Assembly: GCA_946628415.1 (NCBI GenBank) | Contig: CAMOWK010000004.1 | Coordinates: 62,001-126,000 of the forward strand | Direction: 5' to 3' | DNA length: 64,000 nucleotides | Source: an uncultured Lachnospiraceae bacterium | GTDB lineage: Bacteria > Bacillota > Clostridia > Lachnospirales > Lachnospiraceae | In this document: piece after piece, positions 57,657-64,000 of the stretch | Layout: each line of letters begins with the position of its first letter | Position numbering within the stretch: position 1 is the first letter of the stretch | Program-made: the position numbers and the translations under genes | Notes under the pieces: generated by a model | The model's input: only the letters and a program-made list of their open reading frames with translations | Databases searched by the model: none | What the model was told of the DNA's origin: nothing

Positions 57657-59837
57657 ATGAAGAATAAAAAACTTAGTATAGTTCTGGGTATAAGCCTCGC
57701 GATTGCGTCAGGTATTATTTCGGCAAAACCGATTACTGCTAATGCCAATGAGGCGGTTGCGGAAGAAACTGCAACGGCAGGAGATGCCGAATCATTACCA
57801 GGCGGCGCAGATGCTACAAATATAGTCGATACAGATGTTAAAGAGAAAGATGGCTTAAAAACTGACGCTTCAAAAACTGTAAATGAAACACCGGCAGATA
57901 CTTCTGTAAAAAATGCAGCAGGCGATGCGGAAAAAATTGTTATAGAAAATGGCACAAGCGGACTTTCTGCTGTTGCCGAAGCAAAGAAGGCACCGGCACT
58001 TTCGGTTTATAACGGCGTTGATTATTCGTCAGTATATGATTATTACTACTATGTAAATAAATATCCTGACATAAAGAAAGCATTTAACGGTGATCAGAGC
58101 AAAACTCTTCAGCATTTCATTACCTACGGAATGAAAGAGGGCAGAAAAGGAAATGAAACCTTCGATGTTTATTCCTACAAAAATGCCTATAGAGATCTTA
58201 GAAAAGCATTTGGCAACGACCTTGCAAGGTACTATACTCACTATCTTGGTTATGGTAAAAAAGAAGGAAGAAAGACCTTGGGTGTAACAAAGGTTGTAGG
58301 TGCACCGACTGTCTATAATGGCGTTAATTATGCTGCAGTTTATGATTACAATTATTATGTAAACAAGTATGGAGATGTTAAGAAGGCATTTAACGGAGAT
58401 GAGGACAAGACACTTCAGCATTTTGTAAAGTACGGAATGAATGAGAAGAGAACGGGAAGCGCTTCATTTAACGTAAGTTCTTATATGCTTCAGTATGCAG
58501 ATCTAAGAAATGCATTTCTTCTTGATACGGCTAAGTACTATAACCATTACATAAGCTATGGTAAAAAGGAAGGCAGAAAAGCTGTCGGAACTACTAAAAG
58601 GGTAGGAAGTGTTACAAAGTACGGCGGCGTTGACTACAGCGCGGTATTTAATGCAGATTACTATTTTGCGAATAATGGTGATCTGGTTAAAGCATTCGGT
58701 ACAAATGATGATATATCGGCGATAAAGCACTTCGTGAATTATGGTATGAAGGAAGGAAGAAGGGCATCCGCTTCATTTGATGTAAGGTCATACAGATATC
58801 AGTATGTTGACCTTAGAAAAGCCTTCAGAACAGATCTTAAGAAGTATTACCAGCACTATATTACTTACGGAAAGAAAGAAAAACGTAAAGCAACCGGTAC
58901 AACTAAAATGGTTGATCCCGCATCAACTTATTCGGGAATCGATCTCAGCCCTGTCTATGATTATGAGTACTATTATAATCGTTATGCTGATCTTCGTAAG
59001 GCATTTGGCGATGATGATTTTAAGCTTGTAGAGCATTTTGCCAAGTATGGTCTTAAAGAAGGACGTCAGGGTAAAGCAAGTTATGATAAGGCTACTTATG
59101 ATCAGATGAAGTCAGTATTTAACTATGGCGGTGCTGTAGGATACGGCGATCATTCAAATGTAACCATAAACGGACGTAAGTATCATATTGATGCGAACGG
59201 AAATGTAACGAGTCTCTTTGGTATAGATGTTTCCAAGTATCAGGGAAATATTGACTGGAATGCTGTTAAAGCTGATGGCGTTGATTTTGTTATAATTCGT
59301 GCAGGTTACAGAGGATACGGTACATTAAGACTCGCAGAGGATGAAAAGTTTGGTCAGAATATCATAGGTGCCAATAAGGCTGGACTTAAGGTCGGTGTAT
59401 ATTTCTTTACACAGGCTGTAAACGAGACTGAGGCTATGGAAGAGGCTGAATTTACTGCGGCACTTATAAAGAAGTATAATGGCAAAGTGGATATGCCTAT
59501 CTTTATAGATTCAGAGAGTCAGCGTGATGAGAATGGTAATCCGACAAGACATAACAATATCACAGCTCAGGAGAGAACTGATGTTATAAAGGCGTTTTGT
59601 AACAGAACAAAACAGCTGGGTTATCAGCCGGGATACTACGGCGGTTATTACTGGCCTTTCTATTCAGAACAGCTTACCCAGTTCCCAAGATGGTTTGCCT
59701 ACTATCCTTTGGATATAAATCTTGAGACAAATCTTCTTGAGAAACATGGACTTCCGTACAGCATTTGGCAGTATTCAAGTTCAGGTACAATTAAGGGAAT
59801 AAATGGCAGGGTTGATTATAATATCTGGTTCAGATAG
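57657..59837 (+). CDS. Secreted GH25 lysozyme with surface repeats
   Basis: ATG 57657 is preferred (AAAGGA 11 bases upstream; signal peptide MKNKKLSIVLGISLAIASG). An ATG four codons earlier overlaps the binding site. The protein is 726 residues. A Thr/Ala/Glu-rich linker is followed by three full repeats and a final half-repeat (about 118-480). The catalytic GH25 domain is C-terminal (about 515-726): GIDVSKYQGNIDW with D524, and FIDSESQ with D618 and E620, the DxE pair. It ends WQYSSSGTIKGINGRVDYNIW. It cuts peptidoglycan between MurNAc and GlcNAc. The repeat order places it in the same family as its three neighbours. Confidence 0.95.
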   Translation: MKNKKLSIVLGISLAIASGIISAKPITANANEAVAEETATAGDAESLPGGADATNIVDTDVKEKDGLKTDASKTVNETPADTSVKNAAGDAEKIVIENGTSGLSAVAEAKKAPALSVYNGVDYSSVYDYYYYVNKYPDIKKAFNGDQSKTLQHFITYGMKEGRKGNETFDVYSYKNAYRDLRKAFGNDLARYYTHYLGYGKKEGRKTLGVTKVVGAPTVYNGVNYAAVYDYNYYVNKYGDVKKAFNGDEDKTLQHFVKYGMNEKRTGSASFNVSSYMLQYADLRNAFLLDTAKYYNHYISYGKKEGRKAVGTTKRVGSVTKYGGVDYSAVFNADYYFANNGDLVKAFGTNDDISAIKHFVNYGMKEGRRASASFDVRSYRYQYVDLRKAFRTDLKKYYQHYITYGKKEKRKATGTTKMVDPASTYSGIDLSPVYDYEYYYNRYADLRKAFGDDDFKLVEHFAKYGLKEGRQGKASYDKATYDQMKSVFNYGGAVGYGDHSNVTINGRKYHIDANGNVTSLFGIDVSKYQGNIDWNAVKADGVDFVIIRAGYRGYGTLRLAEDEKFGQNIIGANKAGLKVGVYFFTQAVNETEAMEEAEFTAALIKKYNGKVDMPIFIDSESQRDENGNPTRHNNITAQERTDVIKAFCNRTKQLGYQPGYYGGYYWPFYSEQLTQFPRWFAYYPLDINLETNLLEKHGLPYSIWQYSSSGTIKGINGRVDYNIWFR
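58009..59093 (+). repeat. Three and a half protein-coding surface repeats in the GH25 gene
   Basis: Unit order is YDYYYYV, YDYNYYV, FNADYYFANNGDL, then a YDYEYYY half-unit that merges into the GH25 linker. Here the repeats precede the catalytic domain, as they do the lysozyme domain in the previous gene. In the GH9 and protease genes they follow it. Confidence 0.85.
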
Positions 59838-59851
59838 AGCTTACCTTGTTG

Positions 59852-59880
59852 TTGAAATAATCCGCAGATGATGATATAGT
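59852..59880 (+). promoter_or_regulatory. Promoter of the O-acetylation operon
   Basis: TTGAAA (59852-59857) and TATAGT (59875-59880) are separated by exactly 17 bases, with an extended TG motif before the -10. They lie 64 bases before the SGNH gene start. Confidence 0.65.
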
Positions 59881-59943
59881 ATATTATGTGCATTTTTGCA
59901 TGGATATGGGTTATTATATCTAAATCTTGTGGAGGCACTTTCC

Positions 59944-60825
59944 ATGGAAAGTAAAAAGAAAATATATACATATATAGGAGCAGCAATAGTTATAGGACTA
60001 TTGCTGCTTATTGTGTTTAAGGTGGCAGGAAGCGCCTCTGCAAAGAAGAAAGCCGCAAATGTATCCGAGGGCAGAAAGTATCTTAAGGAACTTGAAAAGA
60101 AGGATACCGATGAGATTGATAAGATTAAGGAAGAAAGGCGAAAAGCCAAGATAAAAGCTGAGGTTGAAGCTAAAAAAGAAGAACTTAAGAAGCAGATGGA
60201 GAATGTAGAAAAGAATACAGCTCCTGCTGTTGACGGAAAGGACGTCTGGAGCAACTTTGAAAACTATGCACTTCTGGGAGACTCAAGAGGAGTAGGTTTT
60301 TCATACTACAAATGTCTTGCAGAGGACAGGGTTTTTGCCGGAACAGGATGGACATTAAAGAATATTAATGATCAGATACCAAGTCTTAAGGCACTCAGTC
60401 CGAGCAGTATATTCTTATGCTTTGGTATCAATGACACTCTTAATCTTCAGTCTGCCGATGCATATACAGAGAAGATGCGAGGGGTGATAGAGACTCTTCA
60501 GGCGGAACTTCCAAATGCAACTATATATGTTAATTCAATTCTTCCGGCTACAAATACGGCCATAGCTAAAAAACCTAAATTAAAAGATATACCGGCATTT
60601 AACGAGGCGACAAAAGCACTCTGTAAGGAAATGGGCGTTCCTTACGTTGATAATGATGAGATAGCAGCCCAGCATCCGGATCTGTATGAAGGCGACGGGA
60701 TACATTTTAAAAAGACTTTCTACGATTACTGGGGAGCAAACATGATAAATGTTTACTATGATGTTCAGGCGGATCTGTATGATTTTGGTACAGCGACCGA
60801 TGCAGAAAAAACGGAAGGTGAATAG
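59944..60825 (+). CDS. Membrane-anchored SGNH/GDSL hydrolase
   Basis: ATG 59944 is chosen because GGAGG lies upstream at the right distance and an N-terminal membrane helix follows at once (YIGAAIVIGLLLLIVF). The protein is 293 residues. After the helix comes a charged coiled coil (about 35-95), then an SGNH domain: LLGDSRGVGF (Ser near 119), FGINDT and GDGIHF (Asp/His). These are the blocks of O-acyl esterases and of acetyl-transferring partners of MBOAT proteins. It heads the operon with DUF4358, MBOAT and DHHW genes, so it probably adds or removes acetyl groups on an envelope polymer outside the membrane. Confidence 0.88.
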   Translation: MESKKKIYTYIGAAIVIGLLLLIVFKVAGSASAKKKAANVSEGRKYLKELEKKDTDEIDKIKEERRKAKIKAEVEAKKEELKKQMENVEKNTAPAVDGKDVWSNFENYALLGDSRGVGFSYYKCLAEDRVFAGTGWTLKNINDQIPSLKALSPSSIFLCFGINDTLNLQSADAYTEKMRGVIETLQAELPNATIYVNSILPATNTAIAKKPKLKDIPAFNEATKALCKEMGVPYVDNDEIAAQHPDLYEGDGIHFKKTFYDYWGANMINVYYDVQADLYDFGTATDAEKTEGE

Positions 60826-60837
60826 GTGAGTTCTGGT

Positions 60838-61347
60838 ATGAACGCTAAAAATGAAAAGTTTGACATCAGTATAGCACCGGTATTTACCGGGATAAAAGTG
60901 CTGGCACTTATCCTTATGATAGTATTCGTTGTGAGCGAATTTAGCTTTGAGAAGGAAAGTAAAGCCGCTTTCAGTGATGTGTCAGCAAAGGTGTCAGCTA
61001 AATTTAATATGGACAATGTGCTTACCGGCGATAACCAGATGATAAAAAGATTATATGGTATCGATCCTAATGAATATGCAGGCGTAACACTCTACTATCC
61101 TTCAACAAATATGGGTTCCGAGGAACTTCTTCTTGTAAAGCTTTCCGATGAATCCCAGAAGGAAACAGTCAGGGATGCTATGCAAAAAAGAGTTGATTCA
61201 CAGAAGAAGGTTTTTGAAGGATATGCACCGGACCAGGTGGCTATGCTTGAAAAAGCTAAAATTGATGTGGAAGGTAATTACCTTCTTATGGTTTCATCAG
61301 AGAATCCTGATGAGGTAGTAAATGAGTTTCTTAAGGCACTGAAGTAG
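60838..61347 (+). CDS. DUF4358 membrane-anchored protein
   Basis: ATG 60838 has AGGTGAG seven bases upstream. A GTG at 60826, directly after the previous stop, is an alternative that adds four residues. The product is about 169 residues: one membrane helix (about 20-37), then an extracellular domain containing YGIDPNEYAGVTLYYPSTNMGSEELLLVKL, characteristic of DUF4358. The family is often found beside MBOAT acetyltransferase and DHHW genes; its role is unknown. It is closely spaced with both neighbours. Confidence 0.85.
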   Translation: MNAKNEKFDISIAPVFTGIKVLALILMIVFVVSEFSFEKESKAAFSDVSAKVSAKFNMDNVLTGDNQMIKRLYGIDPNEYAGVTLYYPSTNMGSEELLLVKLSDESQKETVRDAMQKRVDSQKKVFEGYAPDQVAMLEKAKIDVEGNYLLMVSSENPDEVVNEFLKALK

Positions 61348-61358
61348 GGGAGACGAAA

Positions 61359-62714
61359 TTGACTTTTAGCAGCTTAATTTTCATTTTCATATTTTTTCCG
61401 ATAACTATGCTTCTTTACGCACTTGTTCCGGGTAATAAGGTAAAGCAGATAATAATCTTTATTGCCGGACTTCTTTTTTATGCGTGGGGAAGTCCGAAGC
61501 ATCTTCTTTTACTGCTTCTTTCGGTTGTGTTTCATTATGCGTCAGCGATGGAGATTGCAAGGCAGGACAGAAGAGGGGCTTACTTTACCAAGAAGGTTAC
61601 AATGATCATAGCTATAGGATTCGACGTTCTGATGCTGGCTGTATTTAAGTATGCAGGGTTAGCGCTCCCTATAGGTATTTCTTTCTATACATTTTCGGCG
61701 ATTTCATACATTCTTGATGTTTACTGGGGGAAGGCAACGCACAGCGCAAATCCTCTTGATGCGGCTCTTTATATAACGTTTTTCCCTAAAGTTATATCAG
61801 GTCCTATAGTTCAGTATAAGGACTTTAAAGAGCAGCTTGAAAGCCTTGAATATAAAAGAACCAATCTCAGTAAGGGGCTTAATCTTTTCCTTATCGGTCT
61901 TTTTAAGAAGGTACTTCTTGCCGACAGTCTTGGTGCTGCATTCAACATCGCATATGGGACAGTGGGAAGGACTACAGCAACAGCGTGGCTTGGAATGATA
62001 TTCTATTCGCTGCAGCTCTATTTTGATTTCAGTGGTTATTCTGATATGGCTATAGGTCTTGCCCAGATGTTTGGATTCAGATTCGAGAAGAACTTCGACT
62101 ATCCTTATATTTCAAAGAATATGACTGAATTCTGGAGAAGATGGCATATTTCTCTCGGAGCGTGGTTCAGGGATTATGTATATATTCCACTCGGCGGTAA
62201 TAGATGCGCACCTTTGGTTCAGGCAAGAAACCTTGCTGTTGTATGGATTCTTACAGGACTTTGGCACGGCTCTACGCTTAACTATCTTGCATGGGGAATA
62301 TATCACGGTATATTTGTTCTTTTGGATAAGTTTGTTATTAAGAAAAAATTCGATTTTCTTCCGGATGCAGTGAGAATCATTGTGACGGGACTTATTGCAT
62401 TTATCGGGTGGATATTCTTCTTTACCCCGAACCTTGGCAGTTCACTGCATTATATAGGTGAGCTCTTCGGCGCAGGCGGAAATGGGTTCTGGGATGTGAC
62501 AACAAGCTTTATACTTAAGCAGAATCTGCTTCTTCTCATTTTATCGTTCCTGCTTTCAGGACCTTATGTGAAGAGGCTTCATGACAATTTGACCTATAAA
62601 CAGGGTGGCGCTATGAAGATTGCTTCGCTTTGCGTCTACGTGGTTCTTTTCCTGTTTTGTATAGTAAATCTGGTGAGTGCGACTTATAACACTTTCCTTT
62701 ATTTCCAGTTCTAA
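61359..62714 (+). CDS. MBOAT-family O-acyltransferase (AlgI/DltB/PatA-like)
   Basis: This 451-residue integral membrane protein starts at TTG 61359, with GGGGAG six bases upstream. About ten membrane segments are visible. Signatures are FFPKVISGPIVQYKDF, TEFWRRWHISLGAWFRDYVY and the catalytic-histidine region TGLWHGSTLNYLAWG. Members pass acetyl groups from the cytoplasm across the membrane to an extracytoplasmic transferase. With SGNH and DHHW partners alongside, the likely substrate is a secreted or wall polysaccharide. It is too unlike a dlt operon to suggest D-alanylation, as no dltA/C/D genes are present. Confidence 0.94.
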   Translation: MTFSSLIFIFIFFPITMLLYALVPGNKVKQIIIFIAGLLFYAWGSPKHLLLLLLSVVFHYASAMEIARQDRRGAYFTKKVTMIIAIGFDVLMLAVFKYAGLALPIGISFYTFSAISYILDVYWGKATHSANPLDAALYITFFPKVISGPIVQYKDFKEQLESLEYKRTNLSKGLNLFLIGLFKKVLLADSLGAAFNIAYGTVGRTTATAWLGMIFYSLQLYFDFSGYSDMAIGLAQMFGFRFEKNFDYPYISKNMTEFWRRWHISLGAWFRDYVYIPLGGNRCAPLVQARNLAVVWILTGLWHGSTLNYLAWGIYHGIFVLLDKFVIKKKFDFLPDAVRIIVTGLIAFIGWIFFFTPNLGSSLHYIGELFGAGGNGFWDVTTSFILKQNLLLLILSFLLSGPYVKRLHDNLTYKQGGAMKIASLCVYVVLFLFCIVNLVSATYNTFLYFQF

Positions 62715-62745
62715 AAACAGTTAATTGGTTTTTCGGGAGAAACTG

Positions 62746-64000
62746 ATGGATATTCGTGAAAGAAAGAGAATGAGAAGGGAAAAGAAAAAATGGATTTCCA
62801 ACAATAGGAAATTCCATCATACATGGCTTATAAGAATCATTTCATGTCTTATCATTCTGATATTCTTTGTAAATATGCTTACAAAAGATAAAGATTTTTC
62901 AGATAATGAGAACAGACCTCTTGCCAAGAAACCGAAGTTTACAGTGACGGCTCTTTCATCGGGAAGCTACGCAAAGGACTACGAGACTTATTATTCCGAT
63001 CAGTTCGTCGGAAGAGATGCATGGATGAGTGCCAAATATAATCTTGATTATATGATGGGTAAGCGTGAATTCAGTGGTATCTATATAGGAAAGAAGGGTT
63101 ATCTTCTTTCGAAGCCTGAGGAACCGGATGAGGAGGCATTGAAGAATACTGTCAGTGCGATGAACGGGTTTGCTGAAAAGTACCCCGATGTAAAGATGTA
63201 TGCTTTGATTGTTCCCGATGCCGCATCTATCATGCCGGAAATGCTTCCGAATAAGGCACCGGTGAGAGACCAGGTTAAGGATATAGCAGACCTGGAAGGA
63301 AAGCTTATAAAGAACTTCAGAATTATTGATGCTGCCGATGCTCTTAATAATGCTTATCAGAATGCAAATAAAGCAACAAAAGAAAAAGGTCTTTATTATA
63401 AGACAGATCACCACTGGACAAGTCTTGGAGCACTTACTGTATTTCAGGAAGCTGCCAGTGTGCTTGGCGTAAACATGGGTGAGATAACATATACGCCTCA
63501 TACGGTTTCCGAGACATTTAAAGGAACCCTTGCTTCAAGAAGCGGTAATCATAAAAGTGAGGATTCAATCGTAGTATACGAACCAACCGGTACTGATGTT
63601 ATATATAATTGTTACTATCCTGATTCACAGAAGAAGACGAGATCCATTTTCGATAATTCAAAACTTGATGAAAAGGATCAGTACACCGTATTCTTCGGAG
63701 GTAATCATCCGGTTGTAGAGATTGAGACAACAAGTGAGAGCGGAAAGAATCTGCTTATATTTAAAGATTCGTATGCCAACAGTTTTGTGCAGTTCCTCAC
63801 ACCTTACTATGAGCACATAATACTTATTGATCCGAGATACTATTATGATGATGTATCAAATGCTATGAAGAATTACGGTGTTACGGATGTTCTTTATCTT
63901 TACAGTGCTGATACACTTCTTGTTGATACATCTCTTTCGGATACGCTTAATGCGGCTATAAATTCTAATGTCACGGGCAGCGGTAACGGCGCAGGAAATG
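62746..64000 (+). CDS. DHHW family protein, cut by the right edge
   Basis: ATG 62746, with GGGAG six bases upstream, opens a frame that runs without a stop to the end of the window (418 codons). It starts with a basic cytoplasmic end and one membrane helix (LIRIISCLIILIFFVNML). The extracellular part resembles AlgX/AlgJ-type SGNH proteins: NRPLAKKP, a GKKGYLLSK stretch, the family motif TDHHWTSLGA near residue 225 and FKDSYANSF near 343, which would hold the serine. It is the usual last partner of the MBOAT in O-acetylation operons. The C-terminus is outside the window. Confidence 0.88.
   Translation, partial: MDIRERKRMRREKKKWISNNRKFHHTWLIRIISCLIILIFFVNMLTKDKDFSDNENRPLAKKPKFTVTALSSGSYAKDYETYYSDQFVGRDAWMSAKYNLDYMMGKREFSGIYIGKKGYLLSKPEEPDEEALKNTVSAMNGFAEKYPDVKMYALIVPDAASIMPEMLPNKAPVRDQVKDIADLEGKLIKNFRIIDAADALNNAYQNANKATKEKGLYYKTDHHWTSLGALTVFQEAASVLGVNMGEITYTPHTVSETFKGTLASRSGNHKSEDSIVVYEPTGTDVIYNCYYPDSQKKTRSIFDNSKLDEKDQYTVFFGGNHPVVEIETTSESGKNLLIFKDSYANSFVQFLTPYYEHIILIDPRYYYDDVSNAMKNYGVTDVLYLYSADTLLVDTSLSDTLNAAINSNVTGSGNGAGN

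Noticed and set aside
62956..63501. 181-codon minus-strand frame near the right edge
   Set aside because: It is antisense to the DHHW gene, whose plus-strand frame is longer, has a binding site and carries family motifs.

Overview
The window looks like a chromosomal segment of a strictly anaerobic, AT-rich, Gram-positive Lachnospiraceae bacterium of the Butyrivibrio/Pseudobutyrivibrio type. The basis is the apt-relA-MBL-hemZ-aspS housekeeping block, rubrerythrin, LL-diaminopimelate aminotransferase, a secreted GH9 cellulase, DUF4358/MBOAT/DHHW acetylation genes, strong AGGAGG-type ribosome binding sites and frequent TTG/GTG starts. This is inferred from gene content; no rRNA or tRNA gene is present to fix the genus.

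Region 1 (1-24.5 kb) is accessory and mostly unrecognised. A STAS anti-anti-sigma-like protein, a 1,826-residue secreted beta-rich protein, a charged unknown protein and an RsbW-like ATPase are followed by a block of very large charged proteins without signal peptides: a 781-aa protein, a 560-aa protein and two tandem paralogues of 1,820 and 1,738 aa. A PAS-HD-GYP protein sits inside the block. Both giants carry a papain/C39-like Cys...His core with the same 130-residue spacing. The second overlaps by ATGA a small membrane protein with an HExxH motif. This is the best candidate for an undescribed system. Two start points in the region share an identical promoter layout, a GTTRC direct repeat followed 10 nt later by a -10 box.

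Region 2 (24.5-38.2 kb) holds a DHH phosphoesterase, a convergent TIR-transmembrane-beta-propeller protein, the stringent-response/housekeeping cluster (apt, relA, MBL hydrolase, hemZ, aspS), rubrerythrin and an XRE regulator. Three hairpin-type repeat sequences, two complete and one fragment, lie in its intergenic gaps.

Region 3 (38.2-48.8 kb) is a cell-surface glycan region. A membrane diguanylate cyclase heads an operon with a GT2 glycosyltransferase, DUF2304 and DUF2142 proteins. These are followed by dapL, rfbC and a Wzm/Wzt-type ABC exporter, whose two genes are separated by a multi-branched inverted repeat and four tandem 62-65 bp repeats, and then by a two-part unknown protein. Three phased palindromes lie between the XRE and GGDEF genes.

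Region 4 (48.8-59.8 kb) encodes four consecutive secreted enzymes: a GH9 cellulase, a papain-family protease, a degenerate amidase fused to a phage-type lysozyme, and a GH25 lysozyme. All carry arrays of the same ~100-residue tyrosine-rich repeat, probably a shared surface-attachment module. Region 5 (59.8-64 kb) is an envelope-polymer O-acetylation operon (SGNH, DUF4358, MBOAT, DHHW) running off the right edge.
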